From: Planctomycetaceae bacterium
GTDB lineage: Bacteria; Planctomycetota; UBA1135; GCA-002686595
NCBI GenBank assembly: GCA_011525785.1
Contig: WYBT01000030.1
Location: 372,001 to 436,000 of the forward strand
Length of the DNA: 64,000 nt
Direction: 5' to 3'
Shown: piece after piece, positions 42,652 through 50,150 of the stretch
Layout: each line of letters opens with the position of its first letter
How positions within the stretch are numbered: the first letter of the stretch is position 1
Notes under the pieces: model-generated
What the model saw: the letters and a program-made list of their open reading frames with translations, nothing else
The model's database searches: none
Told to the model about the DNA's origin: nothing
Made by a program: the position numbers and the translations under genes

Positions 42652-43326
42652 TCACTGAGCGTCGCGCCAAGCGCCAGCGCGGACTTCGAGGCTGTCCGAG
42701 GCGGCGTCGTACTCCACCAGCCACAACGGTCGCCAATCGACCGGCGCTGCGCTCGCTTCTTCGCGCGGGCGGTAGGCGTCGAAGCGACCGTGCTTGGGCG
42801 AGTCGGCATCGGCCGCCGGCGCTTCACCCGCATTGAGTCCGAGCCCGATCGGCTCGCAGCGCACCCGCAGCCGGTACTCGCTGCGCCCGATGTACGAGGC
42901 CACCACGAGGTGGAAGGAGGCGCCGCCGCTGGGGACGTTGAACACGCCCTGCTCGATGGCCGCACCGCTCTCGAAGCAGAAGGCGAAGTCGCCCAGCCAC
43001 GGGTCCCAGACGCACAGATCGAGGTCGGAGACGCCGTCGAGCGGCTCGAGCGCAAAGCGCACGGCGCACGGGGCGAGCGAACGAAGGTGGAACCCGTCGA
43101 AGGGATCCAGGCCGTCGTCGCGGATCGCTCCTCCGATCACGAACTCGTCGCCGATGGCGATCCAGCCCAGGTCGTTCGCACAGCAGTTGGCGTCGTTGGG
43201 CTCCTGCTCCCACACGTCGTAGTACGGAACGGGTTCGTGGCCGTACTTCGAGCTGCGGTGGCAGGCGCACAGCGCCGCGACGAAGACGGGGAGCAGGGAG
43301 GCGAGGCGGGAGTGAGCGTGGAGCAT
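42652..43326 (-). CDS. Lipoprotein with EPND-type domain
   Basis: 224 residues from the ATG at 43326. The signal MLHAHSRLASLLPVFVAALC ends in a lipobox-like LCAC (Cys22). The mature part begins VWEQEPNDANCCANDLGWIA followed by GDEFVIGGAI, the EPND-x-A motif typical of secreted pre-peptidase C-terminal-like beta-sandwiches. DDGLDPFDGFHLRSLAPCAV and SDLDLCVWDPWL also fit that fold (Ca-binding Asp residues). It is Cys-rich for a secreted protein. It lies tail to tail with the PTPS-like gene and divergent from the methylthiotransferase gene. Probably a surface-attached adhesive or regulatory domain; no enzyme motif seen. Confidence 0.75.
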   Translation of the reverse strand: MLHAHSRLASLLPVFVAALCACHRSSKYGHEPVPYYDVWEQEPNDANCCANDLGWIAIGDEFVIGGAIRDDGLDPFDGFHLRSLAPCAVRFALEPLDGVSDLDLCVWDPWLGDFAFCFESGAAIEQGVFNVPSGGASFHLVVASYIGRSEYRLRVRCEPIGLGLNAGEAPAADADSPKHGRFDAYRPREEASAAPVDWRPLWLVEYDAASDSLEVRAGAWRDAQ

Positions 43327-43652
43327 GGGGACGCTGCGTTTCGCGTTGACATGCACGAGGTTCTGCGTGCACGTGGCATGCGCATCCCGTTCGCAACGCG
43401 CGTGCCGGCGGCCCGATCGGGCCGGTTGAGCCGAGCCCATGGCGTTCGAGCGACGTGCGCCGCGCTGCGCCGCGGGGCAGGCCAACCCGAACGACTCCGC
43501 CGGAGGACAGCACTGCCCTCGCGCGCGGCGACGGGACGTGGCTCGCTGCGCTCGCGGGGCATCCGATCCATCGACTTGCCTCGCGCACCGTGACAGCGTC
43601 GGCTGAGCGGGGCACAATGACCTCTCCGGCGCCAGTTCGCCGGACAGAGCGC
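43327..43652. other. Divergent intergenic region with a 16-bp palindrome
   Basis: 326 nt between the lipoprotein and miaB-type genes. It holds a perfect 16-bp palindrome, CGGCCCGATCGGGCCG (43409-43424), an isolated TTGACA (43346-43351, plus strand) without a partner -10 box, and CACAAT (43613-43618), a reasonable -10 for the downstream gene. No additional gene is supported. Confidence 0.5.
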
Positions 43653-45080
43653 ATGTCGAGCCCCCGTTTCCAGTCCCGAGCCGAACGAGCCCTCGACGAG
43701 TGCGCCCCCTCCGCCCCGCGGGTGCACGTCGTGACCTTCGGCTGCCAGATGAACAAGTACGACTCCCTGGCGGTCGAAGGACGCTTCCGGCGCCGCGGTT
43801 ACGTCACCACCGAGACCCTCAGCGAAGCCGACGTGGTGCTGTTCAACACTTGCTCGGTGCGCGAGCACGCCGAGGAGCGCGTGTTCAGCTGGGTCGGCGA
43901 ACTCAAGACGCTCAAGGCGCGCCGCCCCGAGCTCGTGGTTGGCGTGATGGGCTGCATGGCCGAGCGCATGGGCGAAGACGTCTTCGGTCGCTCCGCGCTG
44001 GTTGATCTGGTCGTGGGCACGCGCTCGTTCCAGCACCTGCCCGAACTGGTCGACGAACTGCGCGCCAAGCGCGAATCGGGGCTGGGCCGCAAGGCCACGC
44101 GCCTCACGCGCCTGGGTTTCGACGAGACCCCCGACAGCGATCGCGGGCCCGAGCCCTACACCGGCGGCCGACTGGGATACCTGACCGTGATGCGCGGGTG
44201 CGACCTGAACTGCACCTTCTGCATCGTTCCCACCGTCCGAGGTCGGGTGCTGTCGCGGCCGGCGGCCGAGTTGCTCGACGAGGCCCGCTGGATGATCGAC
44301 CAAGGCGCGCAGGTCATCACGCTGCTGGGACAGACAGTCAACAGCTATGGCGAGGACCTCGCTCCCGATCAGGGCGGTCGCGGCCGACAAGGGCGTCCCG
44401 CGCTCGCGGACTTGATCGAGAGGCTCAACGAGCTCCCCGGGCTCGAACGCATTCGACTCGTGACTCTGCATCCCGCCTACGTCACGCGTGCGTTGGCGGA
44501 AGCGCTGCGCGATTGCCGCAAGGCCGACCGCTTCCTGCCGCTGCCGATTCAATCGGGCGGCGACGATGTCCTGCGCCGCATGAAGCGCGGCTACACCGTC
44601 GAGCTCTACCGCCAACGCGTGGAGCTGCTGCGCGAGCACTGCCCGGACATCGAACTGGGCTCGGACTGGATCGTCGGTTTCCCCGGCGAGAGCGAGGCCG
44701 ACTTCGAGGCTTCGACGCGCGCCGTGCGCGAGCAGCGCTTCGCGGTCAACTACGTGTTCCAGTACAGCGCGCGACCCGGAACGCGAGCGGCGGAACTGGT
44801 CGATGACGTGCCCGAGTCCGTCAAGAACGATCGCAACCGGCGCTTCCTGGAGCTGTGTGAGCAGGTGCAGCTCGAGCGCTTGCGCGAGAAGCTGGGCGCC
44901 ACGCTGGACGTGTACGTGGAGCAGTGCAGCGAGAAGCGCGAGGGCGTGCTCCAGGCGCGCACCCACACCGGACTGCCCGTGAGCTTCGAGGGCGCGCCGG
45001 AACTGGTCGGTCGCAACCTGCGCGTCCGGATCGAGCACTGCACGGCCTTCGGCCTCTCCGGGCTGCGCGTCGAGGGTTGA
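43653..45080 (+). CDS. miaB: tRNA methylthiotransferase, MiaB type
   Basis: 475 residues from the ATG at 43653; an ATG at 43617 would add 12 residues but overlaps a -10-like CACAAT. It adds a methylthio group to N6-isopentenyl-A37 of tRNA using two iron-sulfur clusters. The N-terminal cluster Cys are 31 (FGCQMN), 67 (NTCSVREHAE) and 101 (GCMAERMG). The radical SAM cluster is C183-x3-C187-x2-C190 in RGCDLNCTFCIVP, the form usual for MiaB. A TRAM domain (about 410-475, LDVYVEQCSEKREGVLQART) closes the chain. Whether it is MiaB or the related MtaB cannot be proved from sequence alone, but the motif set favours MiaB. Confidence 0.9.
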   Translation: MSSPRFQSRAERALDECAPSAPRVHVVTFGCQMNKYDSLAVEGRFRRRGYVTTETLSEADVVLFNTCSVREHAEERVFSWVGELKTLKARRPELVVGVMGCMAERMGEDVFGRSALVDLVVGTRSFQHLPELVDELRAKRESGLGRKATRLTRLGFDETPDSDRGPEPYTGGRLGYLTVMRGCDLNCTFCIVPTVRGRVLSRPAAELLDEARWMIDQGAQVITLLGQTVNSYGEDLAPDQGGRGRQGRPALADLIERLNELPGLERIRLVTLHPAYVTRALAEALRDCRKADRFLPLPIQSGGDDVLRRMKRGYTVELYRQRVELLREHCPDIELGSDWIVGFPGESEADFEASTRAVREQRFAVNYVFQYSARPGTRAAELVDDVPESVKNDRNRRFLELCEQVQLERLREKLGATLDVYVEQCSEKREGVLQARTHTGLPVSFEGAPELVGRNLRVRIEHCTAFGLSGLRVEG

Positions 45081-45093
45081 GCGGAGCGAGCCG

Positions 45094-46365
45094 GTGTCCC
45101 CGCCGAGTGCGCCCGCCGAGAACTCAGCCGCGCGCGCGCGCGCAGGTCGCCTGCGCCGCGCGTTGTTGGCTGTGCTGCTCGGCCTGCCGGCGCTGGTCGT
45201 GGTGTTCGAGCTGGTGTGCCGCATCGCGCCCATACCGGCGCTCTCGCGCGACGTGCTCGACCCCTTCAAGGCGAGCTTGAAGCACTCGCGCATCGTTCCG
45301 CATCCGTACCTCGCCTACGCCGGACGCCCGGACTTCCGCTTGAAGCTCGACGCTCCCCGGCCGCTCGAGGTCGCGCACAACTCCCTGGGGTTCAACGGCC
45401 CCGAAACGACTTGGGAGAAGCCCGACGGCGTGTACCGCATCGTCTGCCTGGGCGGATCGAGCACCTACGGCATTGGTCCGAGTTCGACCTTCACGAACTG
45501 GCCGGTGCTGCTCGAGCAACAGCTCAACGCCGCGGGTCTGGCCAAGCGCGTGGAGGTCGTGAACCTGGGTCTGCAGGGCTACTCGACCTTCGAGAGCCAG
45601 GTCAACCTCGCGCTGCGCGGCGTCGAGTTGCGGCCGGATCTCGTGCTCGTGTACCACTCGATCAACGACCTGCGCTGCGCGCTCTACCCCGGCGTCGTGC
45701 GCGACAACACCCACTGGCGCGCGGTCTGGCCGGTGGAGCGGCCCGATCCGCTGCTCGACGCGCTCGAGCGGAGCTACGCCTTCCTCGCCTGGCGGCGATA
45801 CTTCACCGACTGGTTCGACAACCAGCGCGACATCGGCGCGTACGTCATCGTCGATTTCGGCAAGTACTTCCCGGACGACTGCGGCCAGCCCAGCGACCCC
45901 GACCTGGGTTTCGCCAGCTTCCGCCGCAACCTGGTTTCGATCATCGGGACGGCCCGCGCGCACGGCGCCGAAGTGCTGCTCGCGACGCAGGCCGTGCGGA
46001 TGGGCGATTTCGACCGCTTCGGTTCGAAGCAACTCCAGCGCGATGGATTCGAACGCCTGACACGCATCATCGGCGAAGTGGCCAACGAACGCAGCGTGCC
46101 GTTCTGCGATGTGCGCGCCGCCGTCGAGGCCGAAGCGGATCGACAGCGGGCGGAGTCACTGGCCGGACTGCTGCGTTTGCGATCCGAGGCGGAGCGACTG
46201 GGCCAGTTGACGGAAGAAGAGGCCCAACGCGCCCCGCGGGGCCTCGACCGAATCTTCGTGCGACCCGAGAAGGGCGACGGCGAAGTGCACCTGACCGACG
46301 AAGGCTGTGAGTGGGTCGCGCGCACGCTGAGCGCGCGCATCGTCGAACTCGGGCTCGTCGAGTGA
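45094..46365 (+). CDS. Membrane-anchored SGNH/GDSL hydrolase-like protein
   Basis: 423 residues, GTG start 13 nt after the methylthiotransferase gene. One membrane anchor (about 20-45, LRRALLAVLLGLPALVVVFE) is followed by an SGNH hydrolase fold: nucleophile block IVCLGGSSTYGIGPSSTFTN, oxyanion Gly in VVNLGLQGYSTFES, Asn in LVYHSINDLRCALYP, and a final DGEVHLTDEGCEWVA block that supplies the Asp-x-x-His-like pair (HLTDEG). Substrate unknown; members of this membrane-anchored group often act on polysaccharide acyl groups. It is followed by a terminator hairpin shared with the convergent mdh gene. Confidence 0.82.
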   Translation: MSPPSAPAENSAARARAGRLRRALLAVLLGLPALVVVFELVCRIAPIPALSRDVLDPFKASLKHSRIVPHPYLAYAGRPDFRLKLDAPRPLEVAHNSLGFNGPETTWEKPDGVYRIVCLGGSSTYGIGPSSTFTNWPVLLEQQLNAAGLAKRVEVVNLGLQGYSTFESQVNLALRGVELRPDLVLVYHSINDLRCALYPGVVRDNTHWRAVWPVERPDPLLDALERSYAFLAWRRYFTDWFDNQRDIGAYVIVDFGKYFPDDCGQPSDPDLGFASFRRNLVSIIGTARAHGAEVLLATQAVRMGDFDRFGSKQLQRDGFERLTRIIGEVANERSVPFCDVRAAVEAEADRQRAESLAGLLRLRSEAERLGQLTEEEAQRAPRGLDRIFVRPEKGDGEVHLTDEGCEWVARTLSARIVELGLVE

Positions 46366-46378
46366 GCCGCGAAACGCT

Positions 46379-46416
46379 GCGGCCCCCGCGCGGAGCGAAC
46401 TCCGTGCGAGGGCCGC
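46379..46416. terminator. Bidirectional hairpin between convergent genes
   Basis: A 17-bp stem with one mismatch and one G-T pair: GCGGCCC at 46379-46385 pairs with GGGCCGC at 46410-46416, and inner CGGAG with CTCCG around a CGAA loop. It lies between the SGNH and mdh stops. There is no T-run, so strength is uncertain. Confidence 0.6.
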
Positions 46417-46434
46417 GTTCGTCGTGGGCGACGA

Positions 46435-47430
46435 TCAGGCGACGAGGTGCTTGACGATTTCCTGCTCGCCTTGCAACTCGGCCACCGAAGCGGCGAGCTT
46501 CTCCTTCAGGAAGGCGTTCATGGGAACGCCCTGGACGATGCTCCACTTGCCGCTCGCGTCGACGCGCACGGGGAACGAGCTGATGAGTCCCGCCGGGACG
46601 CCGTAGGAGCCATCGCTGCACACGCACACCGAGCGCCACTCGCCCGCGGGCGTCGGGGTCACCAGGTCGCGCACGTGATCGACGAGCGCATTGGCCGCCG
46701 ACATCGCCGACGACACTCCGCGCGCCGCGATGATGGCCGCGCCGCGCTGCTGCACGGTCTTGAAGAAGTCGCCCTTGAGCCAGGCTTCGTCGCCGATCAC
46801 TTCAGCGGCCGACTTGCCGCCGATCGTGGCGTTGTAGAAGTCGGGCACCTGCGTCGCGCTGTGGTTGCCCCAGATCAGCGCGTTCTTCACCTCGCTGATC
46901 GCGACCTTGGCCTTGAGCGCGAGCTGCGCCTGCGCGCGGTTCTGATCGAGCCGCGTCATCGCGCTGAAGCGTTCCGCGGGCAGACCTGCGGCGGCCTTCA
47001 TGCAGATCCACGTGTTCGTATTGCAGGGATTGCCGACCACTGCGACGCGCACGTCGGCGGCGCCGTTCTTGGCGATGGCCTTGCCCTGGCCGACGAAGAT
47101 CGCGCCGTTGTCCTTGAGCAGGTCGTTGCGCTCCATCCCGGGGCCGCGCGGCTTGGCGCCGACCAGCAGCGCCCAGTTGACGCCCTTGAAGCCGGCGTCG
47201 AGGTCGCTCGTCATGACGATGTCGCGCAGCAGCGGGAACGCGCAGTCCTCCAGCTCCATGGCCACGCCCTTGAGCGAGGCCAGAACTTTTTCGACGGGGA
47301 CTTCGATCAGGTGCAGGATGACCGGCTGGTGGGGGCCGAACATCTGGCCGGAGGCGATGCGCGGAAGGAGCGCGTAGCCGATCTGACCGGCCGCGCCGGT
47401 GACGGCGACTCGGATGGGAGCAGTGCTCAT
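46435..47430 (-). CDS. mdh: Malate dehydrogenase
   Basis: 331 residues from the ATG at 47430. It converts malate to oxaloacetate with NAD+ in the TCA cycle. Marks of the cytosolic-type MDH branch: [20 protein letters not shown] (NAD-binding), [19 protein letters not shown] with the substrate-binding Arg, [33 protein letters not shown] with the catalytic Asp and Arg, and [14 protein letters not shown] with the catalytic His. All are intact. It is transcribed divergently from ribD; the 248-nt gap carries a 12-bp direct repeat. Confidence 0.96.
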   Translation of the reverse strand: MSTAPIRVAVTGAAGQIGYALLPRIASGQMFGPHQPVILHLIEVPVEKVLASLKGVAMELEDCAFPLLRDIVMTSDLDAGFKGVNWALLVGAKPRGPGMERNDLLKDNGAIFVGQGKAIAKNGAADVRVAVVGNPCNTNTWICMKAAAGLPAERFSAMTRLDQNRAQAQLALKAKVAISEVKNALIWGNHSATQVPDFYNATIGGKSAAEVIGDEAWLKGDFFKTVQQRGAAIIAARGVSSAMSAANALVDHVRDLVTPTPAGEWRSVCVCSDGSYGVPAGLISSFPVRVDASGKWSIVQGVPMNAFLKEKLAASVAELQGEQEIVKHLVA

Positions 47431-47554
47431 GGAGGTGTTGCGTGGGGTTGGGGAGGCGGTGTTCAGCTCGGTAGTTTGCCGCTGCGCCCGCGCGGTTGAA
47501 GGGCGCGGCGCCCAAAAAGGGAATGGCGCAGCGTTTGGGGCGCGGTCGGGGCTG

Positions 47555-47629
47555 CCTGTGGCGCCGATACGGGTAGCGACACCCCGCTTCCAACGCCTAT
47601 CCTCCGGCCAGGACCTACCTGTGGCGCCG
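47555..47629. repeat. 12-bp direct repeat CCTGTGGCGCCG in the mdh-ribD gap
   Basis: Two exact copies at 47555-47566 and 47618-47629, each followed by (A)TACGG. Their starts are 63 bp apart, about six helical turns. Each contains GGCGCC. The second copy overlaps the -35 position of the ribD promoter, so they may be regulator sites. Confidence 0.4.
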
Positions 47630-47642
47630 TACGGCGGCGGTC

Positions 47643-47648
47643 TAGGGT
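47643..47648 (+). promoter_or_regulatory. -10 box TAGGGT for ribD
   Basis: TAGGGT lies 30 nt upstream of the ATG at 47679, which also has an AAGGGGG Shine-Dalgarno-like sequence. The -35 region falls on the second CCTGTGGCGCCG repeat. Confidence 0.3.
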
Positions 47649-47678
47649 AGTGCTGGGCGCGAAGGCAAGGGGGCGAAG

Positions 47679-48848
47679 ATGTCCGGCAGCATGACTCAGG
47701 CGACGACCTACACACTCGGCGAGACGTTCTTGCGCGAGCTGCTCCGCGAGCTCAGCGAGGGCGCGCGTCGTCATCGCTTCGAGGTCGCGCCCAACCCGGC
47801 CGTCGGGGCCGCGCTGCTCGCGCAGGGTCGCGTGCTGGCCCGCGGCTTCCACGAGTTCTGGGGCGGTCCTCACGCCGAGGTGAACGCCTTCCACGCCGCG
47901 CAACTCGAAGGCGTTGCACAGCAGGCGGACACGCTGGTCGTCACGCTCGAGCCGTGCTCGAGCTACGGCAAGACGCCGCCGTGTGTCGAGCTGATCCGCT
48001 CCAGCGGCATCCAGCGCGTGATCGTCGGAGCGCTCGACCCCGATCCGCGCCATCGCGGCGCGGGCCTGCGCTCGCTCCAGGAGTCGGGCGTCGAGGTCGA
48101 GTTCGTACCCAACGCCTCTCCGCTGGAGCGCGTGGCGCCGCACTTCCTGCGCTGGGTCGACGTCGATCGCGTCCGTCGACCGCGCCCGTGGACGATCGCC
48201 AAGTGGGCCCAGACGCGCTCCGGCCAGCTCTCGCCGCCGGCCAACGTCGGCGCCGGTCGCTGGATCAGCGGTCCGGAGTCGCTGCGCGAAGTTCATGTCC
48301 TGCGCGGCCGCGTCGACGCCATCGTCACCGGCGTCACGACGGTGCTGGCGGACGACCCGCGCTTCAGCGTGCGCCCGCCGGGCGATGCGACGCGCCCGCC
48401 GCTGCGCGTGATCCTCGACAGCTACCTGCGCACGCCGCCCAACGGACGCCTGTTCGAAGCGCCGGGTGCGGGCGAGGGCGCGGGCGAGATCCACGTCCTG
48501 TGCCAGGCCGGCGCCAACGCCGCGCGGCACGTCGCGCTGACCGAAGCCGGCGCGCGCGTCACCGGCTTGCACGCCAGCGAAGAGGACCACGTCGCGCTGC
48601 GCGATGTGCAGCACTGGATGTGGGAGCGCGGCGTGCGGCGCGTGCTGCTCGAAGCCGGTCCGCAGTTGTTGTCGCGCTACCTCGAAGCGGGCTTCGTCGA
48701 CCAGATCCGCGTCTACACCGGCAACGTGTTCGGCGGTCGCGGCGACTCGCTCGCTCCGTGGCTCGCGACGGCCAAGCTCGAGGAGCGCATCGACCGCGAA
48801 GTCGGCGACGACAGCGTCTTCGAGGCCTTCCTGCCCACGCTCGACTGA
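47679..48848 (+). CDS. ribD: Bifunctional riboflavin deaminase/reductase RibD
   Basis: 389 residues. Early riboflavin synthesis: deamination of the pyrimidinone intermediate, then NADPH reduction of the ribose. The deaminase domain (about 15-160) has the zinc site HAE in [11 protein letters not shown] and Cys in [17 protein letters not shown], with [18 protein letters not shown]. The reductase domain (about 165-385) has [50 protein letters not shown] and a GGRGDS loop. The ATG at 47679 has AAGGGGG upstream; an in-frame ATG at 47691 is the alternative. Other rib genes are not adjacent. Confidence 0.94.
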   Translation: MSGSMTQATTYTLGETFLRELLRELSEGARRHRFEVAPNPAVGAALLAQGRVLARGFHEFWGGPHAEVNAFHAAQLEGVAQQADTLVVTLEPCSSYGKTPPCVELIRSSGIQRVIVGALDPDPRHRGAGLRSLQESGVEVEFVPNASPLERVAPHFLRWVDVDRVRRPRPWTIAKWAQTRSGQLSPPANVGAGRWISGPESLREVHVLRGRVDAIVTGVTTVLADDPRFSVRPPGDATRPPLRVILDSYLRTPPNGRLFEAPGAGEGAGEIHVLCQAGANAARHVALTEAGARVTGLHASEEDHVALRDVQHWMWERGVRRVLLEAGPQLLSRYLEAGFVDQIRVYTGNVFGGRGDSLAPWLATAKLEERIDREVGDDSVFEAFLPTLD

Positions 48849-48881
48849 GCGAGCGGGCCAGCGCCCGGCGCACTGCGCGCG

Positions 48882-50063
48882 TCAACCCTCGCTGCGCTTG
48901 GCGTCCTCTTCCGCCGCGAGTTCGGGGAAGCGCTCGCGCACGCGCTTGTCCGCTGGAGTCCCAGCGAACTTGCGCAGGATCTGGCGCAGTTTGGCCTGCG
49001 CGGCCTTCTCGTTGCCGGCGTCCATCAGCTCTTCCGCCTGGCGCCAGATCGTCTCAGCCTCGAGTTCGCGCTTGTAGGCCGCGATCGCGTCCTTGGCGAG
49101 CTTGTGCTTCTCCGCCGCGAGGACTTCGCGCCCCAAGTCCTTCTCGCGCGCCGTTCCGCTCCACTCGCGCTGAAGGGCCAGCAGCGCCTTGTAGCTCTCG
49201 ACGGCCTGTTCCGGTTGCTCGAGCCCGGCGCGGGCGGTCGCCAGGGCCTTGTCGAGCTCCGCGAGCGCGCGATCCTGACCTTGGCGCGCCTGGGCGGCGT
49301 ACTTGCTGCCCTGAGTGATCGCCAGGACCTTGCCCCAGGTCGTGAAGGCGGCGCCCCATTGCTTGTTCTGCTCGGCGCTCTGACCCTGCGGCAGGAGCGC
49401 GCTCACGTCGGCGAATTGCGTCTCGCTCAGCCCTTCGCCGAGCTTCTTCTGCAGCTCGGACTGCGCCGCGCTCACCGCGCTCCACTCGGGGACGTTGCCC
49501 GTGTTCCAGGCGCGCGCGACTTTGCGATCGACTCCCACCAGGAAGACGCTGGGGTTCTTCAGCTCGCCCTCGACGTTGTGTTCCGCGTACACGCGGTCGA
49601 ACTGCTTCTGATGGGCCTGACACGAACTGGTGCGGTACACCGAGCACACCTGGCGCGTCGTCTTCGACTCGCCCTCCTGAACTTCGATCGACTTGGGCGG
49701 ATGCACGCCGTTCGAGGTGAGCAGCACGACGGCCAGATCGGATGCGCTCGCCAGCGCCGCGGTGCTGAACAGCGCGTCGCGGAACTGGCGGATGTCGTCG
49801 TCGAGCTCCTTGCCGTTCTCTTCCGCGACGGCCACGGCGATCAAGGGCACATTGCGCTCGATGGCGCGGGCCAGCGCTTCGTCATAGCTGCCCTCGAAGG
49901 GCCTCAGCTCCGCAGCCGTGCGCGCCGGACCGCGCTTGGCCTGCGGCGAGTGCGTGGCCGGAGTCGAGGCCAGCGTCGGGAGGGCGGCGCACAAGCAGGC
50001 GCCGACGGCGAGCAGTGCGAGGAGCGGACGCAGCGGGCGAGTGTGCGGGCGCATGCGCTCCAT
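48882..50063 (-). CDS. Exported thioredoxin-fold-like protein with TPR/helical C-terminal half
   Basis: 393 residues. Signal peptide MERMRPHTRPLRPLLALLAV followed by GACLCAALPTLAS. Residues about 50-165 look like a degenerate thioredoxin fold: YDEALARAIERNVPLIAVAV, the helix DDDIRQFRDALFS, VVLLTSNGVH and a strand pair with NPSVFLVGVDRKVARAWNTG. No CxxC is present; two Cys (RQVCSVYRTSSCQAH) lie elsewhere. The rest (165-390) is helical with TPR-like pairs (QAVESYKALLALQREWSG, EKAAQAKLRQILRKFAGTP). It is divergent from the TPR lipoprotein at 50151, their promoters overlapping in an 87-nt gap. Role unknown. Confidence 0.72.
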   Translation of the reverse strand: MERMRPHTRPLRPLLALLAVGACLCAALPTLASTPATHSPQAKRGPARTAAELRPFEGSYDEALARAIERNVPLIAVAVAEENGKELDDDIRQFRDALFSTAALASASDLAVVLLTSNGVHPPKSIEVQEGESKTTRQVCSVYRTSSCQAHQKQFDRVYAEHNVEGELKNPSVFLVGVDRKVARAWNTGNVPEWSAVSAAQSELQKKLGEGLSETQFADVSALLPQGQSAEQNKQWGAAFTTWGKVLAITQGSKYAAQARQGQDRALAELDKALATARAGLEQPEQAVESYKALLALQREWSGTAREKDLGREVLAAEKHKLAKDAIAAYKRELEAETIWRQAEELMDAGNEKAAQAKLRQILRKFAGTPADKRVRERFPELAAEEDAKRSEG

Positions 50064-50113
50064 TGCATCCCCAGCGGCGCGCGGCGCAAGTCCCTGGCTC
50101 GCGCGTTCCGGTC

Positions 50114-50141
50114 TTGGACCGCAGCCCGGCGTGCGTAGGAT
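50114..50141 (+). promoter_or_regulatory. Sigma-70-like promoter TTGGAC-N16-TAGGAT
   Basis: TTGGAC (50114-50119), a 16-nt spacer and TAGGAT (50136-50141): the best full promoter in the window. The start point would fall near 50148, only a few bases before the TTG codon at 50151. Confidence 0.6.
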
Positions 50142-50150
50142 GCAAGAACC

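Noticed and set aside
43346..43351. Perfect TTGACA -35 on the plus strand
   Set aside because: No -10-like hexamer lies 15-19 nt downstream and the nearest plus-strand start is 300 nt away; chance is likely.
43455..43652. N-terminal extension of the miaB-type gene from an upstream GTG
   Set aside because: The extra 66 residues are Arg/Pro-rich without family similarity, and the -10-like CACAAT at 43613 lies inside that stretch.
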